Assembly (NCBI RefSeq): GCF_905220415.1
Contig: NC_059550.1
Span: 622,501 to 686,500 of the forward strand
DNA: 64,000 bases
Direction: 5' to 3'
Source: Colias croceus
Lineage: Eukaryota; Arthropoda; Insecta; Lepidoptera; Pieridae
Position numbers and translations under genes: made by a program. This document shows, one piece after another, positions 13,201-21,647 of this stretch (positions within the stretch are counted from its first letter, which is position 1; the number at the start of each line of letters is the position of its first letter). The notes beneath the pieces were generated by a model. It did no database searches. It saw nothing but the letters and a program-made list of their open reading frames with translations, and was not told the DNA's origin.

Positions 13201-16200
13201 ACACTAAATTTTTTTCCAACCCCGATAAAGAAGTTTCACTTCAATAATGTGTTCTCTTACCTATCCGCTCCATTGCTCTGGACGTTCTTCCACAGTAACA
13301 ATTTGTAAGCCGCGTTCGTACAGTCAGTGGGTTTGACGGACGAAGCTTCATGTATTATGTCATCTAATTTTAGACTCGTCGGATATTCTTTCTGAAAAAA
13401 ATAGACAGAAAATTAAAGAACTTAACGCATTTTAAACGCGATTTATTCATTATATTATTATCCCGACTTATAATACTCGCGTAAAATCATCAAAAGAAAA
13501 TACTAAAAAGAGCAGATTTTTTTGGTGAATGACAATTGGTCAATTTTGACCTTCAGCTATTTTATGACATTAGCCCGTGATTACAATTTGTTTTACTCAA
13601 AAATTCAAGTCATTTTCGCGACAAAACTATCCATAAATACCTATAACCGAGTAAAAAATCCATCGAAATCTGTTCATCGGCTGCAAATTAATCGCAATAA
13701 CACAAGACAGACAAAAAGAGCAAAGCGATCTATACATTTCATATATAACAAAAAATATTACCAGTTCTTAAAAATCCATATTTCTTACATTAAATTGTAG
13801 GGTCATTAAATTATTTACAACAACAAAAAACGTGTGGCCGAGTTGGTCACGTCGTCTCCCTGGATTGGCGGAAGATGCGGGTATTATGTCTTTAAAAATT
13901 TATATTAATAACTAGCTTTCCGCCTGCGGCATCGCCCGCGTTTTCAAAGAAAAACCCGCATAGTTCCCGTTCCCGTGGGATTTCCGGGATAAAACTTAGC
14001 CTATGTTGCTCAGTGAAGATGCAGCTTTCTAGTGGTGAAAGAATTTTTGAAATCGGTCGAGTAGTTTATGCGTGAAAACCATATACATACATACATAATT
14101 ACAAACCTTTCCTCTTTATAATATAAGTATAGATATAGACAAAACAACAAATTAAATGCAATGATATAATTTCACCTGCAACATATCCTTAGGACATTTA
14201 TCGAGTATATCCAAGGCCAAAATCTTGTTATTTTCATAACTATCTTCCAAATGAGCTAACAGTCTTTCTACGTAGAGATCCTTCCATATTCTGTAAGTGA
14301 AAATAAATCTAATATATAAATATTGTGTCGGGATGTTTGTAGTTTAATTCCTCATAAACGGCTTAACCGATTCTCATGAAATTTTTAATTAAAACAATAT
14401 GATCATGATAGGCATGATGTACCTAATGAAGCTTCTAAATCTTAGTTACCTATATAGCATACAAATGTTTATAATTATGTATTAAAAAAAGAAAATACAG
14501 GCTGTCCTAGTTTGGGGTCCAAATGTTGCATGTTTATACCTAACCCACAAATTGTTCAATAAATGATTTTATTTATTTTATTTATTTATTATTTAAAATG
14601 AACAAAAATCCAACCATGCCTACAGGTTTTGAGGTGAAGGTCGCGTCATGGCAATATCGTCACGTAATGAAGTAAAACGACGATTTTTGTATCTTTCAAT
14701 CTGGCAAAAGAAGTTTCACTTCTGACAAGTGTGCTCGGCACATATTATGATCTTTTTTATTAATGTGGGTAGTTTTTCCAAGAAATCATACCTTTGATAC
14801 CCATCCAAATCCAGCGCGTCCAACCAGCTCAACGTCTGGAGCGCGACTAACCGGCGACTGTAGTTCGCGCCGCGAAGAAGGTTCGAGAAACATTGGGCGC
14901 GAAGTTTTTCCACGAATTGAGGGTAGTAGTCGATTTTGGAAGTACGCTTGAGGACCTTGTAACTGTCGTCTAGGCGTTTTATGAACTGGGAAAATTAATA
15001 TTTTTATGTAAAAAATCTAATAAGTTTTCGTAATAAATTTTTATCTAAGCTAGAGAAGATAATTTTGAGCCAAGAGAGGAAATTAAATAGTTCCTTAAAA
15101 TACATGAAAAGACAAGTATTGAAATATATACATAATCGAAGGAATTGGTAGCGCTCAATGAGAATAAACTTTAGAACGAAATTACAGTTAAATAAAAATA
15201 AATAAACTTTATAAAATATCCCAATGCAAAGATGTTTTTAATTATGATGTCAATAAAAAAAAATCAAATATCTAACTTTTACTTACCATAAACTAATTAG
15301 TATTTACCAAAAACTATTAAAATATATCCTTACCTTTTTGAGCAGAGACAACATGAGCTGTCTAAAATGCGGCGCCTGCGCATTGCAGTTATACTTCAAG
15401 AAATGTAGGACAAAATCTAGCTCTTTTTCCGTGAATATTTCTGTTGTTTTTGGAGATTCTACTATCAATGATAGTGAGAGGATTCGAGTCTGAAACAATA
15501 AAAATTAATCAATTATCGAGAGAGTGGTAAAGATTTAGATATAAACAATATACCGGCCGAATTGATAACCTCCTCCTTTTTTTTGAAGTCGGTTAAAAAA
15601 TATGCTAGAAATATATGTACTAATTTTATTTAAAGTTCATGAGAATTTTATAATATTAAAAAAATCCGACTGTCGTTCCCTGTATCATTAAACTACGCAA
15701 AAACTATCTCCACAAACATGACACTACGATAAAAAAGAGCGTGTATGCCGAGCAAACGTTTCAAAAGTGAAACTTCATTGGCAAGATTTAAAAATACAAA
15801 AATCGTCGCCTTACTCCATGACGCGAACTTGAAATTTTATTATCAACGCGCCTAGAGAAGTTTTAATTCAAAAACACTCAAAATGCTACATCAATTTGGA
15901 ACTCATGTGATACAGACATACAAATAAACGAAAAAAATATTTTCTCACCTCATCCCTAGCATCAACAGCTGCATTATCCAGAATATTGTAACTCAGTACG
16001 CCTTTCCAGATGTCGTCAGTATCGGGAAGATTGAGTCCACGCGATTTTCGCACCACGCTCAATAGTAATAGGATGCATTTTAGATCGCTCGCGTTTTGGG
16101 CAGATTTCTTTATGTATGGTAAACTGAAATATACCGTTTTATATATTTATTTAAACAAATAAATCAATTAATCACGTATTATACGTTGAGTACAGATAAC

Positions 16201-19200
16201 TAGAATTACTCAGGTTGTGATAACTATTTATTAATGTTACAAAAAAAATAAAGATAATCTCACTATTACTAATATATGGATAACTATTGACTAACTCACA
16301 ATTACCAAAACATATTTACTGTCAAACCTATAAAATAGACCAACTAAAAGTTAATACTATTTATTTACTGATAACTATTAATTAGACTATCTCAAAATGA
16401 CTACTTATTTATTGAGGATAACTCACAATTACTAATAACTATTCATTGAAGGTAACTAGACTATCTAACATTTACTTCGTATCATTTTAAAAACACAGAT
16501 GCCTCCATCTATTTATTTATTTATATATTAATTAAAAATTTATAGTTTTGATTTTAATTTTTGTTACGTATTATAATTTATAACTATGTATATAATCATT
16601 CAATGTATGCTTTGGTATTTTAACTGTTAGTACAATGAATGTTTCAATAAATGAATAAATAAATAAATATTATAAGACGACGCGGTTGGCGCAGTGGTAA
16701 AGTAACTGCCTACTGAGCCGACGGTCCCGGGTTCGATCCCCGGTCGCGGCAAATATTTGTGTGATGAACTCAATTATTTGTTCTTGGGTCTGGGTGTTAT
16801 TATCTATATAATATGTATTTATTAAATATTATATTTATCGTCGCCTAGTACCCACAACACAAGCCTTAATTGAGCTTACTGTGGGACTAGGTCGATTTGT
16901 GTAATAATGTCTTATAATATTTATTTATTATTTATTTATTAGGTACAGCTACCCAAAACTAATAATCCGACATATATTTCAATGCAAGAACAACTCACAC
17001 GAATCCCACAACCTCCTCGTCGCTCACAGCCAGCGCGAGCAGGCCCTCAAGCGCGCGCATCACGTTCGAGTCTATGTCCCGCGCGGCCACGTGGCGCAGC
17101 GCGGGCCGCAGCCACACGTGCGCCGACCCGCCGGGGCACTCGCGTGTGTGCGAACGGACTAACGCCTCGAGGCATGTGCGCGCCTGTGAGTGAGTTGGTT
17201 GTATGAGTGAGTGAGTTGGAGTTAGTGTGTGAGTTGGAGTGTGAGTGAGTGAGTTGGAGTGAGTGTGAGTGAGTTGGTTTATAAATGAGATAGTCGCGTT
17301 CGAGGCCAAGTGAAAGCGTGTGAGTGAGTTAGACCTTTATTACAGTTATCTTTTCAGTCACTTTGACATTGTAGTTATTGCACGAGATATATTACACACA
17401 GCACAGTAGAACCGGTTAAAGCAGCGGCGCATACACGACTGAAAAGTTGGTGAGTTAGTGAAGTGTAGAGGCACGTGAAAGCCAGCTAGTAAATTGTGAG
17501 TGAGTTAGTGACATTATAAGTATGTATTCCTCTGTCCATGAACGTAAAGCTAACTTAACTGATTCAGATAAAGAATGTTAACAAAAACAAAATGTCCCAA
17601 AAATATGAGTTGGAAGTTCAGTGAACTATAGGTGAATCGCAGATTCAACTATATGACTGCGACAGTTATACATGTTGCAGTCATGTAGTTGAATCTGGGA
17701 TTTCATTGAATGTCTTACGTCCATTAAATGTGTATATTTAATCAAATAGCGGATCAACCAGATGACGGCGGCATATATAAATTGTTATCTTGTACAAAAA
17801 AAATTAAAATAAAAAAACCTTGAAATATTCACATTTTATGATTTTGAATTATTAACACAAACTAGCCTGCACCACTTCTTCGACTTCACGACTCACACCC
17901 AACTCATTGATGAGTGAGTAAGTGTGGACCATAATTTACTTAATATTCTAGAAACTCACACTAGCCTGCACCGCTTGCACGTTCAACACGCACATGACAT
18001 CGTTCACTATATCGGGGAACACTTCCATAACATAACTCGCACCCAACTCATTGGTGAGTGAGGTGAGTGTGAGGTAGAAACTCTTTCTGTGCCTGTCCAG
18101 TGTGTTGAGCGCTTTGAATATGTTGTTCACTGCTGTGTCGTCGCCTGAAAATAGTTTAATACTTTATTTTAATTAGTTTTAGAATTGAATATTTATGGAC
18201 TTTAATTTTTTTTAAAGAAGAAGTAGTAGTAGAAGTAGAAAAGCAGAAGCAAAAAGAGAAGTAAGAGAAAACTATAGGCATTCCGTATATTAGGCAACCC
18301 GTAAGCTTATAACAGTAGTTCAGTTGCGTACGGGTTATTTATTGCGCAAAATTTCTAGCAAATAAGCAAAGCGAGACTATAAAAACATGTACTATATTAA
18401 AAGTATATGGTATGTAAATTACAAACCTTGTTTCTTCAATACAGCTGAATATTTGACGATATTATTCAACATCTGTGCTGTAAGATGCCTGACACTGTCC
18501 ATATAATGCTCTAGATGTGACCAGACAAATATTAACAGCCTGTCTATAAGTTTTAGACCTAGATCGTTTGCTGTTTCTAGACTTTTGCTAATTTGTACTA
18601 GACTCCGTGTGACGCCGAGTGTAAATGCGGACTCTGCTGACATTCTAAAAAGAAAAATATTTTGTTTATATATGTGAGAGGATTACAACAGAGTAGTTGT
18701 TATGTGGCTATACCTTCCTATTAGAATGTAATCTATGGTGTACAACATAATGTCGATATTGAATTGATATGGAATGCATGGGTTCACGGGCTATGCTATG
18801 GTTATTCCTTGAGTCAGTAGCTCGATGATATAGTCTCGACTACCATCGACCGCGCAAGGTGTGCGCGCTGAGTCATTATTTAATATTATTTCACATATCT
18901 ACCTTATTAAAATTAATTATGGAGTTTTTTCAATTTTCCGACATAATATATTTTACTAGCTTTACACTTTTGTCTTTTAAGGAAATTCTCACGGGAATGC
19001 ACAAATGAAATCTTTATTTTAAAATAATACAGGCTAATTACCTCTCTCCGATAGCCATTATATTATCCAAAAGTACAATAACAGCTATATCGTTGGCCAC
19101 TTTTGTTGTGTGCAATTGGTTAACAGACACCACTGTAGCGATGGCAGAATATAAACTTAGTTTAGCTGCGTCATTTGATAGCATGTCTAGTAGATTTGTC

Positions 19201-21356
19201 ACTGATTCAGATAGAAGCTGAAATGAAAGGGTAAAATATGAAATTTTACTAAAAACATATTGTACATGTGTAACTATTTGTGTTTTATGATAATGTTATG
19301 CAAAATATATAGAGGGGAGAAATAACCCTTAAAATAAATAAAATATGGATGAAAACTAAAATTTTTATATTTATTTAGTTATTTAATTACTTAACATGTT
19401 TGACATGTTACAAATATACCAAAAATCTAATTTTTTTCTCTGCAAATAAATATTTGAATATTAGTAATTTAGATTTGCACAAAAATATTCAGTTTCTGGA
19501 ATATTGCATTAAGTATTAAAAGTATACTCACATCAACCCAAGAATCTTCACCATTCTCCAAAACATGCATACCAACGAGTAGCATTCCGCACACTGATTT
19601 TGTGTCCATTGGAGCCTCATCGTCAAACAATATCTCTTTCACCGAGTTTCTTATACTTTGGAACAATGGAAGCATTGCCTCTTTGTTGTTGTTAACCTTT
19701 TGTACTATGTAGAGTAAGAGACGTAGTGTTAAATGTACTAGGTTAAATAATTCATTCTTCTCTGTTGGCGATAGGCTGTTATTTCTGAAAGAGATAGATA
19801 TGTATATTGAAAATGTATGTTAAAGTTAAATTGTATAAACGGTATAATCATATGTTATTTCTGAGTAACTTGAGACAGAGTTAGGCTTTATTGCGAATCT
19901 ACCCTTTTTTTGGCAAATAAATATTATTTTATTTTTATCTCAATCATTAACTCCAATATAAAAATATTTATTTCCTCTTGGTGTTACACTTTGCAAGTAA
20001 ATGTTTGCAAGTAAATTTTTCATCATTGTAATTATTAATAGTTTTATAAACTAAACATACTTATAAGCTTAAAATTTGAATAAACTGTTACCTAAGTGTC
20101 TCCACGCCACAGCCCAGACAATTATTTAAATAGACTGCCAAGAATAACTCCACATTTTTAATCGCTATTGCTCCAGCTGGAAAATTTTCCACACATGTGG
20201 CTGTTTTGGACACTGTATCAATATAGTTTTTGTAGTCTGTCGGGACTTCTTTGACCATAGATTCTATTTCTATTGATAGAACTTTGGCAAATGGTTCTTC
20301 GATACTTTTGTTTTTCGTTACACATCTGGAAATAGAGTTAAAAATGTATTAAAAAATAAGGACATAATCGGATGTTTTATCTGTGTTGTTTTCTCAAATT
20401 TTGTAGTAAAATATTGCATTTAAAGCTTAAAATGCTGAAAGTGAATGAAATGAGTATGCTTAGGATAGTCATTAAAGAAATATGTAAAATCTATGAAATA
20501 AATGAATGGTTCCAGTTACTTCTTAATTATACTGTACTAGCTTTCCACCCGCGGCATCGCCCGCGCAGTCAAAGAAAAACCTGCATAGTTCCCGTTCCCG
20601 TGGGATTTCCATAATAAAACCAATCCTTTGTCCCGGAGTAAAAAGTAGCCTATGTCCTTTCTCAGGTATCAAGATATCTCTATACCAAATTTCATGCAAA
20701 TTGGTTCAGTACTTAAAGCGTGATTGAGTAGCAGACAGACAGACAGAGTTACTTTCGCATTTATAATATTAGTATGGATAAGCAAGTCACCGACAACATG
20801 TTTTTACATCAAAACTTACTTAGGTATACATAATATACATATTGGCTTCTTCAGATACAGTTTACTAATTTCTATAGAATAGTGATCTTATTTAACTTTT
20901 AATTCCTTACCTCGAAAGGAAGCTCTTTACCGGATGTTTTGCCTCAGCATGCAAAAATACGATCACAAAGAATTTTATCGTCTGCACATCATAAGCATCT
21001 ACATTATTATCAACTATAGTTTTCAAAATACTAAGTTGATTGTCAACACTTGTTGAATTGAAGAAGTTTTCGTGGAGTTCATTTTTGTCTGAAATATTAT
21101 GATATTATTTTTAAACGAACTTACTTTAAAACACAATAAAAGGCGGAAATTTCATTTGGCACTACGAAATGTATATTTTTATAATAGAAAGTCAAATATT
21201 TCTGAACTTAGGTATTGTAAGTTGTAATAAATTCATCTATAAAATATTCTTACCAATATTTTTAATAATATCTTGTGGGACTGAAACAGGCTCAAATCCA
21301 AGGGGATTTTTTATTTTGGATCCACCACCAGTTATCCTCAATGATAATCCATTCAT
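1736..21356 (-). CDS. THADA: THADA homologue (DUF2428 family), 19 coding exons, C-terminus off the left edge
   Basis: Exons in transcription order: 21356-21254, 21088-20911, 20325-20092, 19784-19532, 19217-19042, 18644-18427, 18144-17960, 17183-16999, 16123-15949, 15489-15334, 14985-14792, 14290-14176, 13391-13261, 12411-12241, 10597-10439, 8824-8749, 8215-8034, 7573-7435, 2116-1736. All have GT donors and AG acceptors and join in one frame of 1137 codons. The ATG at 21356 is preceded by an in-frame TAA seven codons upstream. Family hallmarks are ANYSRRLVALQTLSWL (exon 11), KILALDILDKC (exon 12), SSPEGHLPMD (exon 15), AQMVLLCAWRSVKE (exon 16), KHRGAFEQAYVGF (exon 17), CATRRSAGLPY (exon 18) and ILRALYRDATL (exon 19). 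THADA/Trm732 is a HEAT/ARM-like scaffold that partners the Trm7/FTSJ1 methyltransferase for 2'-O-methylation of tRNA position 32; the fly protein is linked to SERCA and fat storage. Vertebrate THADA is about 1950 residues, so roughly the last third lies outside. Exon 19 carries a local low-complexity expansion. Confidence 0.93.
2295..2307. repeat. Target-site duplication, 3' side of the LINE
   Basis: GATTGACAGATGT lies here directly next to the poly(A) tail (a T run on the plus strand), and the identical 13 bases lie at 6739-6751 beyond the 5' end of the element. Confidence 0.9.
2543..5200 (-). CDS. LINE ORF2: APE-type endonuclease plus reverse transcriptase
   Basis: 885 residues. The N-terminal 220 residues form an endonuclease/exonuclease/phosphatase domain: N11 in WNANGLL, E38 in ISETHF, GGDFNAKN near 135-142 and SDHSP at 211-215. 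The reverse transcriptase occupies roughly 480-760, with YRPISLLP, FGFRERHSTIDQ, FLDVAQAFDKVWH, GVPQGSVLGPILY and the catalytic FADD at 661-664, then a KYLGMTLDAKLRWKAH thumb motif. No RNase H follows, as is usual for Jockey. The ATG lies two bases after the ORF1 stop (TAA-AA-ATG), so translation probably depends on termination-reinitiation. The enzyme nicks target DNA and primes reverse transcription there. Confidence 0.95.
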   Translation of the reverse strand: MSNTLKIMAWNANGLLKHQNELTAVLDIENIDVCLISETHFNKESHVEIKGYKVYHALHPHNTSRGGSAVIIKENIYHYQVNKYEKEEIQAVAVSVKTKHCPITISSIYCPPRYSLKADHYKSLLHVLGNRFILGGDFNAKNVYWGSRLTTTKGRELLCAIRDTQCKTLSTGKPTYWPTDRQKKPDLIDFFIYKNISQNFLHIEEGYDMSSDHSPIILTISESIIMRESHPTLVNKYTNWESFKKDLESVIELQIPLKCQEDLEHEIRKFIVDIQKSAWNNTPTVRKSKRSNNYPPEITNLIAKKRQQRQIWHHTRFPHDKTVLNNLTKRLKRTIQKFQDESMDIFLSHLTSDRTTDYSLWKTTKSSKKPMTHIPPIKDVNGKWAISNEQKAARFAQHLEQIFKPNEENEHFALVEKTVNDELEIRLVTPREVSSEIKRLSRKKTPGYDLITGEILRNLPRKAIVKLTTIINATFRLKCVPDVWKIAEVIMIPKPGKPPHETTSYRPISLLPIMSKLFEKLFLKRLKPIIEERNLIPEYQFGFRERHSTIDQVHRITNIIEKALEERKVCSTVFLDVAQAFDKVWHEGLIYKLRNMLPKQFADILESYLSQRMFRVRQDDAYSELKPIKAGVPQGSVLGPILYLLYTCDIPELENNTIATFADDTAIMATGDTQEEAVEKVQTAVNTIFDWTKKWRVKLNESKSIHIDFTNKKPNYHPVYINNHVIPYQNTAKYLGMTLDAKLRWKAHVKKKREELELRYKAMYWLIGKHSLLSKQNKLLLYKQVLMPLWTYGSQLWGCTKQSNITIIQRFQNKVLREIVNAPWYIRNDDLHRDLKVDLVTDIIKKNAEAHERRLHHHVNVEAIQLLDNTDIVRRLKRTKPFELV
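5203..6519 (-). CDS. LINE ORF1: Gag-like RNA-binding protein with three zinc knuckles
   Basis: 438 residues. A charged, probably coiled-coil stretch lies at about 22-54 and a basic serine/proline-rich linker at 90-130. A conserved domain of the type preceding Jockey zinc knuckles (PRE_C2HC-like) covers about 170-275. Three CCHC knuckles follow: CKRCQAYGHTQKYC (282-295), CVKCTGKHLTKDC (301-313) and CVHCGEPHPANYRGC (323-337). The tail is lysine/glutamine-rich. Family knowledge: it coats the element's RNA and forms the ribonucleoprotein used for retrotransposition. Confidence 0.93.
   Translation of the reverse strand: MASTSPIKLKTETEHLLYKHYSEEKIQREHLQNLVHDLKGQIEKLQQELSYIQGQKSTDPDKKDNNGKPMQVQYETDEEELAKETEWVRQKSRKKRKLNTSLSPPSHQADETTANKENVKPKKQPSPPPIIVENVKNYQQFYDLLSENLMKDSFIMKMMNGEKVKINSNDGDSYRAITKHLLQNNCLWYSYENKQERPIRVMAKNLHSSYVPARILEDLTSKGYKIQDAVNKLSWKNKEPLNMFMLSFDKDEDIKKIYGINSILGCKVDIQPLKTSKLIPQCKRCQAYGHTQKYCSKEPRCVKCTGKHLTKDCNKPTTMKPKCVHCGEPHPANYRGCTVAKELQIIKNKSIKRNAQPNLQIPNKEKVTKVSKLTTTKELSYASVTRGAQPQTSSQSHNKPLNQLMDEKMNTILKLLTSFDERLKKLEESNKGASKYKQ
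6739..6751. repeat. Target-site duplication, 5' side of the LINE
   Basis: GATTGACAGATGT, identical to 2295-2307; it marks the 5' boundary of the Jockey-like element. Confidence 0.9.
6868..7044. repeat. Interspersed repeat tail (CTAGCGGTCCGCCCC type)
   Basis: Starts ACTAGCGGTCCGCCCCAGC, contains GGTAGCCTATGTTCTTTCTC and CAAATTTCATCAAAAT, and ends ATAATATTAGTGTAGATA. The same architecture recurs at 9612, 13912, 20536, 22984 and 39145. It is a very common lepidopteran repeat; its class (LINE 3' end or Helitron-like) cannot be decided here. Confidence 0.7.
7738..7850 (-). pseudogene. Decayed tandem copy of THADA exon 17 (distal copy)
   Basis: Reverse-complement reading gives GTGCAAGATATCGGCGCT, a short insertion, then CTCACTTCACGTCGTTG, matching exon 17 (8034-8215) over its middle. 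Insertions and stops break the frame and no usable splice donor is preserved. Confidence 0.7.
7872..7990 (-). pseudogene. Decayed tandem copy of THADA exon 17 with retained 5' splice site
   Basis: Minus-strand sequence repeats the exon 17 segment CGAGATATTGGAGCTCACTT and the part coding for HRGAFEQAYVGFTKFLT, ending in a preserved ACACG|GTAAGTTAT donor. About four bases are missing before the HRGAF segment relative to exon 17, so the frame is broken. It lies directly downstream of the true exon and is read as a dead exon duplication, not a mutually exclusive exon. Confidence 0.78.
8228..8374 (+). repeat. SINE-like repeat (GACGTGTGGC...GCAATAGCTTA family), copy 1
   Basis: Shares ACTCGGGGACTGCCGCGGT, TTGCATGCTATGCCTTCA, TTTTTTCGTTACGGAAT and TCGGTCCCCGCGCTCAAGG with copies at 10629-10768 (reverse), 31256-31435 and 42513-42677. 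It starts about 13 bases upstream of the THADA exon 17 acceptor, so its A-rich end supplies the T tract of that acceptor on the minus strand. Confidence 0.8.
8858..9304 (-). repeat. Interspersed repeat, CTAGCTTCCGCCCGCGACTCC family, reverse copy
   Basis: The reverse complement matches 9832-10330 and 63726-64000: GACTCCGTCCGCGCGGATG head, CGAACACACGTTGCGTATT middle, TTTTATCCTGGAAAAATACG and a TCTGTCTGTCTGT run. With the forward copy at 9832 it forms a large inverted pair inside one THADA intron. Confidence 0.8.
9612..9831 (+). repeat. Interspersed repeat (CTAGCTTTCCACCCGCGGC family)
   Basis: Runs from ACTAGCTTTCCACCCGCGGC through GTTCCCGTTCCCGTGGGATT, CATGCAAATCGGTTCAGTAG and CAGACAGACAGAGTTACTTT to TTATAATATTAAGTA. 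Nearly identical copies lie at 20536-20779 and 22984-23171. Confidence 0.8.
9832..10434 (+). repeat. Interspersed repeat, CTAGCTTCCGCCCGCGACTCC family, apparently full copy
   Basis: Begins CTAGCTTCCGCCCGCGACTC and ends in CTCCTTTTTTTGAAGTCGG plus TTAAAAA. A CAGA microsatellite sits at about 10163-10200. The distal end stops only four bases from the 5' splice site of THADA exon 15 (intron starts at 10438). The end motif also occurs at 15560-15600, 23755-23800 and 45063-45110. Confidence 0.8.
10629..10768 (-). repeat. SINE-like repeat (GACGTGTGGC...GCAATAGCTTA family), copy 2
   Basis: Reverse-oriented copy: TAGCTTCTATCGCGGGC, GAGCGCGGGGACCGAAT, AAATTCCGTAACGAAAAAAC, GGCATAGCATGCAATA. Confidence 0.8.
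11015..12003 (+). mobile_element. Decayed DNA transposon with transposase N-terminal relic
   Basis: Imperfect terminal inverted repeats of about 27 bp: ATATAGGTCTACCAGAATCT...GATGGCA at 11015-11041 and TGCCATCAGATTCTGGTTT...ACCTATAT at 11977-12003. Just inside the left end an ATG at 11176 begins MSKKPLRSQARGVV, then an in-frame stop, then NVYRKTFDEEG. This reads like the start of a cut-and-paste transposase (SQAR.VV.NVY pattern). The rest of the coding part is missing, so this is an internally deleted, dead copy. Confidence 0.6.
12028..12192 (-). repeat. MITE-like repeat, AAGTGAAACTTCTTT family (copy 2)
   Basis: Bounded by GAAGTGAAGCTTCTTT on the left and AAAGAAGTTTCACTTCTGACA plus a CACGTGTGCATACACACT extension on the right; the core carries CGCGTCATTGCAATACCGTCACGT. 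It lies about 50 bases downstream of the THADA exon 14 donor, in the same orientation as copy 1. Confidence 0.75.
12826..13008. repeat. Interspersed repeat (CTAGCTGCGCTTCGC type)
   Basis: ACTAGCTGCGCTTCGCAGTT head, a GCCTATAGCCTTCCTCGAT middle, CAAATCGGACCAGTAGTTCC, and a TTTATAATAGGTATAG tail. Related to the reverse-oriented copy at 30303-30495. Confidence 0.7.
13045..13243. repeat. MITE with GAAGTGAAACTTCTTTAT inverted ends (family B)
   Basis: Left end GAAGTGAAACTTCTTTATG, right end ATAAAGAAGTTTCACTTCA; the core contains GGCGCGTAACGGAAAAATGT and CACGCGTAACGAAAAAATGT. A near-identical reverse copy lies at 35209-35416. It ends 17 bases from the THADA exon 13 donor (intron starts 13260). Confidence 0.8.
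13832..13900 (+). repeat. tRNA-like SINE head fragment
   Basis: GTGTGGCCGAGTTGGTCACG resembles an A-box region of a Leu/Ser-type tRNA, followed by GGCGGAAGATGCGGGT. It lacks a tRNA 3' half and is followed at once by another repeat, so it is read as a truncated SINE. Confidence 0.5.
13912..14135 (+). repeat. Interspersed repeat (CTAGCTTTCCGCCTGCGGC family)
   Basis: ACTAGCTTTCCGCCTGCGGC, GTTCCCGTTCCCGTGGGATT, GCAGCTTTCTAGTGGTGAAA and a TTTATAATATAAGTATAGAT tail. Related to 39145-39376. Confidence 0.8.
14629..14762 (-). repeat. MITE-like repeat, AAGTGAAACTTCTTT family (copy 3)
   Basis: Core CGCGTCATGGCAATATCGTCACGTAATG with AAAAGAAGTTTCACTTCTG and GTGTGCTCGGCACAT. It lies about 30 bases downstream of the THADA exon 11 donor, in the same orientation as copies 1 and 2. 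Confidence 0.75.
15733..15865 (+). repeat. MITE-like repeat, AAGTGAAACTTCTTT family (copy 4)
   Basis: Opposite orientation to copies 1-3: GAGCGTGTATGCCGAGC, AAAAGTGAAACTTCATTGGC, AAATCGTCGCCTTACTCCAT, ending near GCGCCTAGAGAAGTTTTAAT. It lies in the intron after THADA exon 9. Confidence 0.7.
16677..16945 (+). repeat. tRNA-derived SINE
   Basis: The head GACGCGGTTGGCGCAGTGGT provides a pol III A box and GGGTTCGATCCCCGG the B box. A tRNA-unrelated body follows (TTCTTGGGTCTGGGTGTTAT, CGCCTAGTACCCACAACACA, GTGGGACTAGGTCGATTTG) with an AT-rich tail. It lies in the intron between THADA exons 8 and 9. Confidence 0.88.
17186..17340. repeat. GTGAGTGAGTTGG minisatellite beside the THADA exon 8 acceptor
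   Basis: Variants of GTGAGTGAGTTGG are tandemly repeated. On the gene strand this is a CCAACTCACTCAC array that runs straight into the exon 8 acceptor (CACTCACAG at 17184-17192) and serves as its pyrimidine-rich tract. Confidence 0.8.
17617..17710. other. Long imperfect hairpin, pre-miRNA-like, in a THADA intron
   Basis: CAGATTCAACTATATGACTGC pairs with GCAGTCATGTAGTTGAATCTG around a loop of about 17 bases, with weaker outer pairing TTCAGTGAA / TTCATTGAA. It could be an intronic microRNA precursor or a very small palindromic MITE; the sequence does not decide. Confidence 0.55.
17865..17936 (-). pseudogene. Truncated duplicate of THADA exon 7
   Basis: Minus-strand reading gives CTCACTCATCAATGAGTTGG and GTGGTGCAGGCTAGT, matching the middle and 3' end of exon 7 (17960-18144) with roughly 50 bases deleted between them; the donor is lost (TTGTGT instead of GTGAGT). 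It lies just downstream of the real exon. Confidence 0.7.
20536..20779 (+). repeat. Interspersed repeat (CTAGCTTTCCACCCGCGGC family)
   Basis: Same family as 9612-9831, from ACTAGCTTTCCACCCGCGGC to TTATAATATTAGTATGGATA. It lies in the intron between THADA exons 2 and 3. Confidence 0.8.
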
Positions 21357-21647
21357 GATAACGCCTTTTTTTAATTAATTTTAACAACAAGAACCACAAC
21401 AACGACGTTCTACCATATGTTTATAAATATAACCATAGACTAAATATAACCATAGAGTAAATATAACCTAAAACCTGCCAAACCATTTAAGGCATTGTCA
21501 AATGCTTAAAACGCTGCTTTATTACGTTGCGTTTTAGTCGTGTCAAGACTGTGAAAATTTTGTTCGTTATATCTATCGAATGATTCTGTTGCAGAAGGAT
21601 TTATAATCTTATATAGTTTATCACGGGTGGCTGAGGGTCGCACCGGC

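Noticed and set aside
16677..16750. Possible functional tRNA gene
   Set aside because: A and B boxes are present, but the acceptor stem does not pair cleanly and the sequence continues into a typical SINE body.
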